Assembly: GCF_023634865.1 (NCBI RefSeq)
Contig: NZ_JAMLJN010000001.1
Coordinates: 62,001-126,000, forward strand
DNA length: 64,000 nt
Reading direction: 5' to 3'
DNA from: Flavobacterium fragile
GTDB lineage: Bacteria; Bacteroidota; Bacteroidia; Flavobacteriales; Flavobacteriaceae
Positions 54,976 to 64,000 of this stretch are shown one piece after another. The notes beneath the pieces were generated by a model. That model saw nothing but the letters and a program-made list of their open reading frames with translations, searched no databases and had not been told where the DNA came from. How positions within the stretch are numbered: position 1 is the first letter of the stretch; every line of letters starts with the position of its first letter. The position numbers were made by a program, and so were the translations under genes.

Positions 54976-56004
54976 ATGTATATGAGACCAAAAGCAACTC
55001 TAAAACAAATAGCACTCGAATTTGGTGTATCAATATCTACTGTATCTAAAGCATTAAGCGATAGTTCAGAAATTAGTGAGGCTACTAAGATAAAGATTCA
55101 AGAGTACGCTGCTTTGCAGAATTATAAACCTAATAGTATTGCTAAGAATCTAAAAAATCAACGTACAAATACTATTGGATTCATTATTCCTAATATACTA
55201 AATCCTTTTTTTGCAAAAGTTTTTACTGGTATTGAAAAAGTTGCTCTTGCCAACGGTTACAATGTTATTACGGGTATTTCAAATGAGTCTTTTACTAAAG
55301 AGAAGCAAGTGATGGACATGTTGAACAATGGTACTATTGACGGTTTTATAGTTGCTATTGCCGAAGAAACGCAATCTTTAAAAGATTATAAACATTTTAA
55401 AGATATTATTATTAGTGGTACACCAATTGTTTTATTTGATAGAGTAGCAGATGGTATTAATTGCGATAAAGTGGTTGTAGATGATTTTGATTCAGCTTAT
55501 CATGCTACGACTCATTTGATAAACTTAGGGAGTAAAAAAATTGCTTTACTTTCTACGATTCCTAATTTGAGTGTTGGTAAGTTGCGATTTGAAGGTTATC
55601 AAAAAGCGCTTTCTGATGCTAATGTCCTTGTTGATGATAGGTTAATTATTCTAGAAACTGCAATAGAAGACTTCGATGTGAAATTAAAACAGTTGATTGC
55701 TTCGAAAAAAATGGATGCTATTTTCGCGTTAGACGAACATAGTTCAACTGCTTCAATGAAAATGGCAATGAAACAAGGAATTAAAATTCCAGAAGAATTG
55801 AATATTATAGGTTTTGCCGATGGTGTTTGGTCAAGACGATTAACACCGAGTCTATCAACCGTGAGCCAACATGCGCCAGAAATTGGAGCTAGAGCAGCCG
55901 AATTATTAATTCACAAATTGAATTCTAAAGACGAGTTTTATCAACCGCAAACCGTGGTGATTAAAACAGAGTTACGTCAGAGAGAATCTACGAGGAAGTT
56001 ATAA
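54976..56004 (+). CDS. LacI-family transcription regulator
   Basis: 342 residues. The HTH is ATLKQIALEFGVSISTVSKA, with the hinge helix near YKPNSIAKNL, then the periplasmic-binding-like domain (TNTIGFIIPNILNPFFAKVF, GFADGVWSRRLTPSLSTVSQ). These sense sugars or related ligands. ATG 54,976 or 54,982 are both possible. No sugar-use genes lie nearby, so the target is unknown. It overlaps the convergent gene at 55,999 by 6 bp. Confidence 0.92.
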   Translation: MYMRPKATLKQIALEFGVSISTVSKALSDSSEISEATKIKIQEYAALQNYKPNSIAKNLKNQRTNTIGFIIPNILNPFFAKVFTGIEKVALANGYNVITGISNESFTKEKQVMDMLNNGTIDGFIVAIAEETQSLKDYKHFKDIIISGTPIVLFDRVADGINCDKVVVDDFDSAYHATTHLINLGSKKIALLSTIPNLSVGKLRFEGYQKALSDANVLVDDRLIILETAIEDFDVKLKQLIASKKMDAIFALDEHSSTASMKMAMKQGIKIPEELNIIGFADGVWSRRLTPSLSTVSQHAPEIGARAAELLIHKLNSKDEFYQPQTVVIKTELRQRESTRKL

Positions 56005-56709
56005 CTGTTTCGCTTTATCATCCTTCCAAGTTATATAACCTAAAATCGCATTGAACATATAAAACACATACTTTGCAGTGTTGGCAATGTTCATTAGCAT
56101 TACGTTTTGTACAATTTTGAATAAATTATAAACTTGCCAGTTGATCCAATTGTCAGGATACATTCTTCCTATATTAAAGGTGCCGCAAAAACTAATTCCA
56201 GCCGGAATGGCAATAGCGAAGAATAATTTCCAATCAATCGCTTTGTCTGAGAAAGTGGTGAAAGCAATGTAGTTCAAGACTAACGAGAGCAGTAACCCAA
56301 TTGCCATATTTCGGAAAAAGATGCTATCAATCGCATTCAAATATTGTTTCTTTTTCCAAATTCGGAATGCAAAATAATTTCCAAAAAACGAAACGGGATA
56401 GGTTAAAATTGCACCAATATTTCCCAAAAGATAATCGATACTTCCACTTAATAAGGTATTGCAAGTACTAATTAAATTCCCAATATTGTTTTTCTTGGTC
56501 ACCAATCGCGTCGCCATCATGGATAAGCAAGTGTTTAAAATGGAAAAATAACCTAAGTAAAAAGAATAACTTTTTCCATCAAAACTAAAATCGAACGTAG
56601 TTTTATAATATTCTAAATATACCGAAACGCCCACCACCAAAACCACTCCAATGATATCGAGATATTTACTATTGGTAATGCTTTTGATGGTAGCGATAGT
56701 GTTTTGCAT
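55999..56709 (-). CDS. PnuC-like nicotinamide riboside transporter
   Basis: 236 residues with about seven membrane helices. The C-terminal DNWINWQVYNLFKIVQNVML and YVFYMFNAILGYITW segments resemble PnuC, with the WxxW..N substrate-site residues. PnuC proteins import nicotinamide riboside by facilitated diffusion. It abuts the serine hydrolase upstream (2 bp). Confidence 0.7.
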   Translation of the reverse strand: MQNTIATIKSITNSKYLDIIGVVLVVGVSVYLEYYKTTFDFSFDGKSYSFYLGYFSILNTCLSMMATRLVTKKNNIGNLISTCNTLLSGSIDYLLGNIGAILTYPVSFFGNYFAFRIWKKKQYLNAIDSIFFRNMAIGLLLSLVLNYIAFTTFSDKAIDWKLFFAIAIPAGISFCGTFNIGRMYPDNWINWQVYNLFKIVQNVMLMNIANTAKYVFYMFNAILGYITWKDDKAKQL

Positions 56710-56711
56710 CT

Positions 56712-58079
56712 TTATTCTTTTGTAAAGTTAATCTTCATTCCGCTCTGAATTAGCACGAACGAATTATCTCCAAAAACCATTTCAATTCCTGCTGGGGCAA
56801 AAACAAAAGTCTTTTCTTCTTTAAATGTTAAAGGGAAAGCACCTTGTCCTGTAGCTTGCGCTGATAATTCACCTTTTTTTTCAGAAATTGTAATTTTCAA
56901 AGGTAAATCTTTTGAAACATAAGTTCCAATCAATTTTGCTAATTCTGCTTTATCCATTATCATGAACTTTGGAAAGGGGAACGGCATTTTATAATAAATA
57001 CTTAAAATTCCAATGATAATATCGTTTTGTTCAAAATTATCTCCATTTGAAATCAAAGAAAAACTCAATTTTTCGGTTGGATAATAACCTAACATCGAAC
57101 TGAAATTCTCAATTTTTCCACCATGACCATAAAAACGTCTTTCGCCAAAAGGAAACTGAATTAAGGCTTTTCCGTAACCTTCTTTAATTTCTTTCATTTG
57201 GTCTAAAGAAGTTGGGCTAACTAATTTTCCATTGAAAAGCGCATGAATAAATTTTGTCAAATCAGCAGGAGTAGAAGTAATACCACCAGAAGCAAACGGA
57301 ATCGAATTATGATTTTCTGGTGATTTCATCCAATTAGTGCCATCAAAATAATAGGAATAACTTTCTTTGTTTGCTGTATTTGTTGCGTCTTCTACATAAT
57401 AGGTAGTTGGAACGAAAACTTTATTAGTAACCGCACCTTTAGCGGTCATTTCGGTTTTGTTTTCGTAAGTTCCTAATTCAGCTTTTTTAACGATTCGATT
57501 TTGTAAATTTTCCTCGTATGATTTTTTAGTCAACTTTTCGATAATACAACCTAAAATAAAAAAGTTAGAATTGCTGTATTGATATTTACTTCCAGGCTCA
57601 AAAATAGGTTCGTAAGAAGCAATTACTTTTAAAATATCTTCTTTAGAGTGTTTTTTGTCCAAAGAAGCATGAAAACTAGCATCCTGATTTACGTAATCTA
57701 CAATTCCTGTTCTGTGGTGTAATAAATCATAAATCGAAATCTTTTCGGCATTTTGTATTTTTGGATAAAAACGATTCAATTTGGTTTGTAAAGTCAATTT
57801 TTTCTCTTCGATTAATTGCATCACCATTACCGCAGTGAAAGTTTTAGAAATCGAGCCTATTTTATAACGTGTTAAACGATCGGCTTTGCTATTTTTTTCA
57901 ACATCGGCAAAACCATAGGCTTTATTAAAAACTACATTTTCACCTTCACGAATGGTTAACGAACCCATGAATTTATTGTTTTCGTATAAATAGTTCAACA
58001 AACTATCCATACGGGTGAACTTATCTTGCGCAAAAGTAAAACTAGAAAAAGCGAATACAAAAAGAAGTAATTTTTTCAT
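56712..58079 (-). CDS. Serine hydrolase (class C beta-lactamase-like)
   Basis: 455 residues with a signal peptide ending at TFAQ. GSISKTFTAVMVMQL gives the SxxK nucleophile motif, YQYSNSNFFILG the YxN motif, and GHGGKIENFSSM the third (HxG) motif. Members are often DD-peptidases or esterases and not true beta-lactamases. It may act on peptidoglycan or esters in the periplasm. Confidence 0.9.
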   Translation of the reverse strand: MKKLLLFVFAFSSFTFAQDKFTRMDSLLNYLYENNKFMGSLTIREGENVVFNKAYGFADVEKNSKADRLTRYKIGSISKTFTAVMVMQLIEEKKLTLQTKLNRFYPKIQNAEKISIYDLLHHRTGIVDYVNQDASFHASLDKKHSKEDILKVIASYEPIFEPGSKYQYSNSNFFILGCIIEKLTKKSYEENLQNRIVKKAELGTYENKTEMTAKGAVTNKVFVPTTYYVEDATNTANKESYSYYFDGTNWMKSPENHNSIPFASGGITSTPADLTKFIHALFNGKLVSPTSLDQMKEIKEGYGKALIQFPFGERRFYGHGGKIENFSSMLGYYPTEKLSFSLISNGDNFEQNDIIIGILSIYYKMPFPFPKFMIMDKAELAKLIGTYVSKDLPLKITISEKKGELSAQATGQGAFPLTFKEEKTFVFAPAGIEMVFGDNSFVLIQSGMKINFTKE

Positions 58080-58119
58080 TTTATGTTATTTTCTTATTAG
58101 TAGCTAAGATATAATTTTG

Positions 58120-58761
58120 TTATTTATTTTTGATTTTTTTGAATACCAAATACGAATACACTATTGGAACAATGGTAATAACGCCAGTAATTCCTAAAAA
58201 AGTATACAATTGCATTTCGTTTGGTAATACAAATGTCAATGCCATTAAAAGTCCGCCTACAAACCATAGTTTTCCGCCCAATTCATGTGTTTTTTTCCAA
58301 ACTTCTTCGTTTTCTAACGTCCAAGGTGTTCTAATTCCGATGAAATAATTTGGTTTTATGGTTTTGAAATAATTACCAAGGAAAGCAAAAAGCAAGCCAA
58401 TAATTGCAAATACAAATCCGGGATTGCTACTTTTTTGTTGAACACTATACAAAATAAAAACCGCTAAACCCGACATGAATAAAGTAAGAATCATTCGTAA
58501 ATTATTCAGTTTGTTGCCCATGTTTTGTAATTTTTGTTTTGGGTCAATAGAAGGAATAATAAGAAAAACAAAATAAGTGATTCCAACTAACATGAATAAC
58601 ATTACAAGAAGTTCTTTTTTATCGCCATAGCGATCAATTTCCCCAGCGCCATTCCAATGCATTGGAACCTTTTCTGGTAAACGATTCCAAATGTAAATTA
58701 GATAAGCAAAAGGAATTAATGCAATTGCTAAAAACGGAATTTCTTTTTTAAACTTCTCCAT
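58120..58761 (-). CDS. SdpI family protein
   Basis: 213 residues with five to six membrane helices. PEKVPMHWNGAGEIDRYGDK is the DUF1648 segment, and PNYFIGIRTPWTLENEEVWK, KTHELGGKLWFVGG the SdpI segment. In Bacillus SdpI protects against the SDP toxin and senses it for SdpR. It lies 3 bp downstream of the SdpR-like gene, so the pair is one unit. Confidence 0.9.
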   Translation of the reverse strand: MEKFKKEIPFLAIALIPFAYLIYIWNRLPEKVPMHWNGAGEIDRYGDKKELLVMLFMLVGITYFVFLIIPSIDPKQKLQNMGNKLNNLRMILTLFMSGLAVFILYSVQQKSSNPGFVFAIIGLLFAFLGNYFKTIKPNYFIGIRTPWTLENEEVWKKTHELGGKLWFVGGLLMALTFVLPNEMQLYTFLGITGVITIVPIVYSYLVFKKIKNK

Positions 58762-58764
58762 AAT

Positions 58765-59019
58765 TTATTTTTTTAGAGTAATAATCCATTTTAAAATGTC
58801 GTCAACAATTGTAGTGTTTAAAGAATAGACTACAAATTGTCCTTTTTTCTCGCTCGTGACTAAATCGGCACGTTTTAAAATATCCAAATGATGCGAAATA
58901 CTAGGTTTTGAAATATGAAATTGGTCCGCAATATCGCCAGCCGTCATTTCCTGTTTGCGCAGCAATTCCAGAATATCTCTTCTGGTTTCGTCGTTTAAGG
59001 CTTTGAAAATGGCGTTCAT
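58765..59019 (-). CDS. SdpR-family (ArsR) autorepressor
   Basis: 84 residues. FKALNDETRRDILELLRKQE and ADQFHISKPSISHHLDILKR form an ArsR-type winged helix. No metal-binding cysteines are seen. It is directly upstream of the SdpI gene. A perfect palindrome 11 bp before its start codon suggests that it represses its own promoter. Confidence 0.9.
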   Translation of the reverse strand: MNAIFKALNDETRRDILELLRKQEMTAGDIADQFHISKPSISHHLDILKRADLVTSEKKGQFVVYSLNTTIVDDILKWIITLKK

Positions 59020-59029
59020 AATAATTTAT

Positions 59030-59053
59030 ATATTTAGACAAATATCTAAATAT
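59030..59053. promoter_or_regulatory. SdpR-type operator palindrome
   Basis: ATATTTAGA (59,030-59,038) and TCTAAATAT (59,045-59,053) form a perfect inverted repeat with the 6-bp spacer CAAATA. It lies 11 bp upstream of the repressor start, in the place of its promoter. Confidence 0.7.
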
Positions 59054-59084
59054 TATTTGAGATAGCAAAATGTTTTCAAAAAAT

Positions 59085-59116
59085 AAACCCGATAGGTTTT
59101 GAAACGTATCGGGTTT
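59085..59116 (-). terminator. Terminator of polA
   Basis: AAACCCGATA pairs with TATCGGGTTT around a 12-nt loop. On the minus strand it is followed by ATTTTTTG. It lies 75 bp past the polA stop. Confidence 0.8.
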
Positions 59117-59190
59117 GAAATTATATAAGATTTTAAATGAAAGACAAAACTAATCCAACTGCCAACTGCTACTGTTCACTGAACACTTTC

Positions 59191-62043
59191 CTAATGCGCT
59201 TCCAACCAATTTTTACCCAATCCAATTTCCACATCTAACGGAACTGCCATTTTAAAGGCGTTTTCCATTTCATGTTTGATCATCGGTTGGATTTTTTCTA
59301 ATTCAGAGTTATGCACGTCAAATACTAATTCGTCATGTACTTGCAATAACATTTTAGATTTCCAGTTTTCAGAAGTCAGTTTTTTATGAATGTTAATCAT
59401 CGCAATTTTGATGATATCCGCAGCCGAACCTTGAATTGGTGCATTTACCGCATTTCGTTCCGCACCACCACGAACAATGGCGTTGGCTGAGTTGATGTCT
59501 TTTAAATAACGTCTTCTTCCTGAAATGGTTTCCACATAACCGTTTTCTCTAGCAAAATCTACTTGTTCTTGGATGAACGATTTTAATCTTGGATACGTTT
59601 TGTAATATGCTTCAATTAAATCCGCACTTTCTTTTCTTGATAAGTTGGTTTGGTTGCTCAATCCAAATGCCGAAACGCCATAAATAATTCCGAAGTTCAC
59701 GGTTTTCGCGTGACTTCTTTGCTCTTTGGTAACTTCGTCTAAAGGCACATTGAACACTTTTGCAGCTGTACTTTTGTGAATATCTTCGTGATTTTGAAAC
59801 GCTTTAATCATATTTTCTTCACCACACAAAGCCGCAATAATACGCAATTCAATTTGAGAATAATCGGCAGAAAGTAGCGTGTAATTTTCATCGCGCGCAA
59901 TGAAGGCTTTTCTAATTTGTCTTCCTCTTTCGGTACGAATTGGAATGTTTTGTAAATTCGGATTGTTCGAACTCAAACGACCTGTAGCGGCAACTGTTTG
60001 CATGTAATCGGTATGCACACGACCAGTTTTTTTATCGACCTGATTTGGTAAAGCATCAATATACGTGCTTTGCAATTTCACCATTTGGCGCCATTTTAAA
60101 ATATCGCGTACAATTTGATGTTCGTTAGCCAAATAACTCAACACGTCTTCGCCTGTGGCATATTGACCGGTTTTGGTTTTCTTTTGTTTTGCACCACCAA
60201 TTTTTAGTTTGTCGAATAAAATATCGCCCAACTGTTTTGGAGAAGCCAAATTGAATTTCTCACCAGCGGTTTCATAGATTTGTTGTTCTAACGCATCGAT
60301 TTCTTTTTGCATGTCAACCGACATACTTTTTAGAAATTCCACATCCAAACGAATCCCTTCTTTTTCCATATCGGCTAAAACAGGAACTAGCGGAATTTCG
60401 ATTTCGTCGAACAATTTTTTTGTACCTACTTTTTCTAAAATCGGTTGGAAATGTTCTTTTAGTTGGAAGGTAATATCAGCATCTTCGGTTGCATATTCTT
60501 TGATATCTTCCAAAGGAACATCGCGCATCGACAATTGATTTTTCCCTTTTTTACCAATTAAGGTTTCGATTGATTTTGGCGAATATTTCAAATAGGTTTC
60601 CGACAAAACATCCATATTATGTCGCATATCTGGATTAATTAGATAATGAGCAATCATGGTGTCGAATAATTTCCCTTTGACTTGAATGTTGTAATTCGAA
60701 AGAATTTTCAAGTCGTATTTCATGTTCTGACCAATTTTTTCGATGTTTTCATTTTCGAAGAATGGTCTGAATTTTTCAATTAACGTCTGGGCTTCTTCCT
60801 GATTTTCGGGAAACGGAACATAAAACCCTTTTCCTTTTTCGAAAGAGAACGAGATTCCTACTAATTCAGCATTCAAAGCGTCAATCCCAGTAGTTTCGGT
60901 ATCAAAACAAACCGAAGTTTGATTCAATAAATTCTGCATTAACAATTTTACTGGTAAATCACCTTGAGCAATTTGATAGAAATGCGTAGTGTTTTCTAAA
61001 GTTGCATAATACGAATGATTCGCAGTTGATTCATCCGATTCATCACTAAAACCGAATAAATCAAATTGGTCTTCGTTTGATTTTTTTGCAGGCGCTTTTT
61101 TAGTAGGTTGTGGAATTTCAGAAGTATTTCCGTTATTATCAATTTCATCATATTCTTTTCCAGAACCGAATAACTTATCAAATTGCGCTTTCATCTGACG
61201 GAATTCTAATTCTTGAAAAATCGCATCCGTTTTTTCTACATCAGGTTTTGATAGTTCGAAATCGGTCGCATCAAAAGTAACTGGACAATCGAGTAGGATA
61301 GTGGCTAATTTTTTCGATAAAAGCCCTAGTTCTTTGTTTGCCTCGATTTTTTCTTTCATTGCACCTTTTAGTTGATGCGTGTTGGCTAATAAATTTTCCA
61401 GAGTGCCATATTCTGCCAAGAATTTTTTAGCCGTTTTTTCTCCCACGCCAGGTAATCCTGGAATATTATCGGCAGAATCGCCCATCATTCCTAAGAAATC
61501 AATTACTTGTTCTGGACGCTCGATTTCAAATTTTTCTAAGACTTCGGGAATTCCCCAAATCTCGATATCATTCCCCATTCGAGCAGGTTTGTACATGAAA
61601 ATATTTTCCGAAACCAATTGAGCAAAATCCTTATCTGGTGTTACCATGAACACTTGAAAACCTTCTTTTTCGGCTTGTTTCGCTAAAGTTCCAATCAAAT
61701 CGTCGGCTTCAAAACCTGCTTTTTCGATAATTGGAATATGCATTGCTTTTAATAATTCTTGAATGTATGGAACTGCAATTTTAATTGCTTCAGGAGTTTC
61801 GTCACGATGCGCTTTGTATTCTTGATACATTTCGAAACGGTAATCGCTTCCGCCTTTATCAAACGCCACCGCTAAATGATCTGGTTTTTCGCGTTTAATT
61901 ACATCCATTAAAGAATTCATGAATCCCATAATGGCAGAAGTATCCATTCCTTTAGAATTGATTCTTGGGTTTTTAATAAAAGCGTAGTAACCTCTAAAAA
62001 TTAAGGCATAGGCATCGAGTAAAAAAAGACGTTTTTGTGACAT
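59191..62043 (-). CDS. polA: DNA polymerase I
   Basis: 950 residues. The 5'-3' exonuclease comes first (RLFLLDAYALIFRGYYAFIK, GFEADDLIGTLAKQ, GDSADNIPGLPGVGEKTAK). The 3'-5' exonuclease has SVCFDTETTGIDALNAELVG (DEDD-type Asp and Glu present). The polymerase has motif A ADYSQIELRI, motif B RSHAKTVNFGIIYGVSAFGL and motif C LQVHDELVFDV. All three activities look intact. It acts in Okazaki fragment processing and repair. Confidence 0.97.
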   Translation of the reverse strand: MSQKRLFLLDAYALIFRGYYAFIKNPRINSKGMDTSAIMGFMNSLMDVIKREKPDHLAVAFDKGGSDYRFEMYQEYKAHRDETPEAIKIAVPYIQELLKAMHIPIIEKAGFEADDLIGTLAKQAEKEGFQVFMVTPDKDFAQLVSENIFMYKPARMGNDIEIWGIPEVLEKFEIERPEQVIDFLGMMGDSADNIPGLPGVGEKTAKKFLAEYGTLENLLANTHQLKGAMKEKIEANKELGLLSKKLATILLDCPVTFDATDFELSKPDVEKTDAIFQELEFRQMKAQFDKLFGSGKEYDEIDNNGNTSEIPQPTKKAPAKKSNEDQFDLFGFSDESDESTANHSYYATLENTTHFYQIAQGDLPVKLLMQNLLNQTSVCFDTETTGIDALNAELVGISFSFEKGKGFYVPFPENQEEAQTLIEKFRPFFENENIEKIGQNMKYDLKILSNYNIQVKGKLFDTMIAHYLINPDMRHNMDVLSETYLKYSPKSIETLIGKKGKNQLSMRDVPLEDIKEYATEDADITFQLKEHFQPILEKVGTKKLFDEIEIPLVPVLADMEKEGIRLDVEFLKSMSVDMQKEIDALEQQIYETAGEKFNLASPKQLGDILFDKLKIGGAKQKKTKTGQYATGEDVLSYLANEHQIVRDILKWRQMVKLQSTYIDALPNQVDKKTGRVHTDYMQTVAATGRLSSNNPNLQNIPIRTERGRQIRKAFIARDENYTLLSADYSQIELRIIAALCGEENMIKAFQNHEDIHKSTAAKVFNVPLDEVTKEQRSHAKTVNFGIIYGVSAFGLSNQTNLSRKESADLIEAYYKTYPRLKSFIQEQVDFARENGYVETISGRRRYLKDINSANAIVRGGAERNAVNAPIQGSAADIIKIAMINIHKKLTSENWKSKMLLQVHDELVFDVHNSELEKIQPMIKHEMENAFKMAVPLDVEIGLGKNWLEAH

Positions 62044-62066
62044 AATTATGCAATTCTATATTTTTT

Positions 62067-62074
62067 CAAAGTTA
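62067..62074 (-). promoter_or_regulatory. Possible polA -7 box
   Basis: On the minus strand TAACTTTG fits TAnnTTTG, 23 nt before the polA start. No good -33 TTTG is seen. Confidence 0.45.
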
Positions 62075-62180
62075 TAAAAATATATAGGTTTTTGGGCTTT
62101 TTTGTTTATTTCAGAAAAAATATTAGAAAAATAAAACCATGATTTCCTGTTTTTCGTAAGTGAAGAAAAACAAATTAATT

Positions 62181-63713
62181 ATGAAACAAATTTTATTTCC
62201 TGTGAAATCAGTTTTACTGATGAGTCTTTTGACAATTTTTGTAGCATGTTCGGATGATGATACCGCTCCAATGCCGCAACCAGAGCCAACTCCAATGCCT
62301 GAAGTGGCTCCCCTTGTAGAATTTTCCGCCTTGAGCAATGACAATAAAGTAATTTATTTCAATGCGAGAAATTTAGCTTCTCCAATTCGAAATTTAGCCA
62401 TTACAGGATTGCCATCTGGAGAAAATATTATCAGTATTGATTATCGTCCGGCAACAGGCCAATTGTATGGTTTAGGTTCTACAAGTCGCTTGTACATTAT
62501 TAACGAAACTTCGGGATTAGCAACGCCACTTGGTACAGCTCCATTTTCACCTCAAATTGCAGGGACTTCAAGTTCAATTGATTTTAATCCAACGGTGGAT
62601 AGAATTCGTTTGGTGTCTAACAATGGTCAAAATTTAAGATTACACCCAGAGTTAGGAACTGTGGTGGCTACTGACGGAAGTATTAATGGTGTAGCTAACG
62701 CAAGAATTGAATCGATTGCATATTCAAATAGTTTTGCAGGAAGTACTGCTACTTTATTATATGATATTGATTATGCAACAGATAAATTATATGTTCAAAA
62801 TCCACCAAATGACGGAGGACTTCAAGAAGTAGGCGCTTTAGAAGTAGATTTTGAAGGAACTGGCGGATTGGATATTTTACCTGATTCTAACTATGCAATG
62901 GCTGTAAACAATAAGAATAACGAATCAAGATTGTATACGATTAGTTTGATGACAGGAAAAGCGCGTTGGATAGGAACTTTTTCACAACAAATTGTTGAGG
63001 TTGCTTTTAAATCGAAACCAATTGCGTATGCGACTTCTTCTTCTAACATGTTATATAGAATTCATCCACTTTTAGGTTCTTCAAATTCGGTTGCTTTGAT
63101 AGGATTAAATGCAAATGAACAAATTGTAGGATTAGATTTTAGACCAGCAAACGGTGCTTTATATGCGGTAACGAATCAAAGTAGATTGTTAACAATAAAT
63201 ACAGCAAACGGACAAGTAACAGCGGTAGGTTCTGGATTGACTCCGGCACTTTCTGGTTCAGATTTCGGCTTCGACTTTAACCCAACAGTTGATAGAATTC
63301 GATTGGTAAGTAATACTGGACAAAACTTACGTTTACACCCTGATTTAGGAACGGTTGTGGCAACGGATGGAAGTTTAAATCCAGGAACGCCATCTGTAAC
63401 TGCTGCAGCTTATACTAATAATTTTGCCCAAAGTACAAGCACTCAACTTTTCGTAATTGATACGAATAACAACAATTTATATTTGCAAAATCCACCAAAC
63501 AACGGTACTTTAGTTTTAGTTGGTAGTTTAGGTGTAACTGCTTCATCTATGAATGGTTTTGATATTGGTGGAAATAGTAATGAAGCATTCTCAATTTTAA
63601 CTGTAAATGGAATACAATCAGTTTATAGAATTAATTTAACAACAGGTGCTGCAACTCGAGTAGTGAATTTTTCACCTAGCGTTACTGCAATGGCAGTGGG
63701 ATTGGGTTTTTAA
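62181..63713 (+). CDS. DUF4394 lipoprotein
   Basis: Starting at ATG 62,181 (MKQILFPVKSVLLM) gives 510 residues. The signal ends in a lipobox (LLTIFVAC), then an acidic and proline-rich linker. Two DUF4394 units of about 230 residues follow, each with SIDFNPTVDRIRLVSNNGQN or DFNPTVDRIRLVSNTGQN and LRLHP-LGTVVATDGS. The function is unknown; the fold is expected to be beta-propeller-like. GTG 62,160 is a less likely start. Confidence 0.88.
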   Translation: MKQILFPVKSVLLMSLLTIFVACSDDDTAPMPQPEPTPMPEVAPLVEFSALSNDNKVIYFNARNLASPIRNLAITGLPSGENIISIDYRPATGQLYGLGSTSRLYIINETSGLATPLGTAPFSPQIAGTSSSIDFNPTVDRIRLVSNNGQNLRLHPELGTVVATDGSINGVANARIESIAYSNSFAGSTATLLYDIDYATDKLYVQNPPNDGGLQEVGALEVDFEGTGGLDILPDSNYAMAVNNKNNESRLYTISLMTGKARWIGTFSQQIVEVAFKSKPIAYATSSSNMLYRIHPLLGSSNSVALIGLNANEQIVGLDFRPANGALYAVTNQSRLLTINTANGQVTAVGSGLTPALSGSDFGFDFNPTVDRIRLVSNTGQNLRLHPDLGTVVATDGSLNPGTPSVTAAAYTNNFAQSTSTQLFVIDTNNNNLYLQNPPNNGTLVLVGSLGVTASSMNGFDIGGNSNEAFSILTVNGIQSVYRINLTTGAATRVVNFSPSVTAMAVGLGF

Positions 63714-63738
63714 ATAGTTTTAATTATTAATCTCTGAA

Positions 63739-63773
63739 GGCTGTAAATCTCTTGTGTTTTACAGCCTTTTTTT
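63739..63773 (+). terminator. Rho-independent terminator
   Basis: GGCTGTAAA and TTTTACAGCC form a stem followed by seven T residues, 26 bp past the DUF4394 stop. Confidence 0.85.
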
Positions 63774-63845
63774 ATCGTTAAAATTTTAATAAATACGTAT
63801 TGAATTGACAAAGTTGTAGTTACTTTGCAAAAAAAAAAAGAGCTA

Positions 63846-64000
63846 ATGATTCGTTGGATTGTTTTTTTAATTTTCGTTGCAATATTGGAAGTATATGCTT
63901 TCCAGGCATTTAAAACTTTGATTAAATCCAAAGCATTTTTTGTATTTTACTTTATCACTTCGGCAATTGCTTTGATTTATATCGTTTATCAATTGACTAA
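63846..64000 (+). CDS. Probable metallophosphoesterase (N-terminal part)
   Basis: The frame starts at ATG 63,846 and runs off the window after about 51 residues: MIRWIVFLIFVAILEVYAFQ and a second hydrophobic stretch (FFVFYFITSAIALIYIVY). Flavobacterial membrane-anchored metallophosphoesterases begin this way (two helices before the catalytic domain), but the catalytic part is not in the window. Confidence 0.5.
   Translation, partial: MIRWIVFLIFVAILEVYAFQAFKTLIKSKAFFVFYFITSAIALIYIVYQLT

Noticed and set aside
62123..62344. A minus-strand gene over the start of the DUF4394 gene
   Set aside because: It is antisense to a well-supported lipoprotein signal peptide and shows no recognisable protein features.

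Overview
The window looks like a chromosomal segment of a member of the Flavobacteriaceae, probably Flavobacterium or a close relative. Evidence is the very AT-rich base composition, Bacteroidetes-type promoters (TTTG then TAnnTTTG), a type IX secretion (T9SS) sorting domain, TonB-dependent signalling parts, and backbone genes typical of that family (rplM-rpsI-rpsB-tsf, polA, aat, tag, DUF3127, DUF58). No species can be named from sequence alone.

The left two thirds (about 642-43,546) is accessory DNA stacked downstream of one tRNA-Asp(GTC) gene (43,547-43,623, minus strand). A repeat of about 170 bp, which includes the last 23-24 nt of that tRNA gene, occurs three times: at 492-664, 29,457-29,630 and 43,424-43,570. 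These behave as attachment sites that bound two islands in tandem. Two different tyrosine recombinases sit back to back on either side of the middle site. A backbone NADH dehydrogenase gene (cut by the window edge) lies left of the islands.

The outer island (about 29 kb, 642-29,606) carries a polymorphic-toxin locus, 19,396 to 1,072, read leftward. It begins with a T9SS-sorted repeat protein whose signal peptide is frameshifted, followed by an exported TcB/SpvB-like RHS protein and a full-length DUF6443/RHS toxin with a metallopeptidase tip and a lipoprotein immunity gene. Downstream are three orphan RHS tips, each with its own putative immunity gene. A Fic protein, a membrane coiled-coil protein and a scar of older mobile DNA lie among them. 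The right part holds a GIY-YIG homing nuclease, a putative polymerase-like protein, a recombination module (DUF3871, RecA-like ATPase, small single-strand-binding-like protein), a row of small exported proteins, an XRE repressor with a palindromic operator, and the integrase.

The inner island (about 14 kb, 29,607-43,546) carries an integrase, an excisionase-like HTH, a filamentous-phage-type replication protein with two related partial copies, and an XRE regulator. It also holds a row of apparent defence genes: an ABC three-component system (PD-(D/E)xK effector, middle component, DUF3732 ATPase), a SinI-like restriction-modification set with an extra nuclease-like gene, and an unrecognised pair made of a soluble protein and a four-helix membrane protein. 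That last pair is the best candidate for an undescribed system.

The right third (43,700-64,000) is ordinary backbone: DUF58, flavin reductase, DUF3127, aat, VF530, tag, queuosine precursor transporter, a very long TraB/GumN protein, tsf, rpsB, rpsI, rplM, a LacI regulator, a PnuC-like transporter, a serine hydrolase, an SdpI/SdpR pair with a perfect operator palindrome, polA, a DUF4394 lipoprotein, and the start of a probable metallophosphoesterase.
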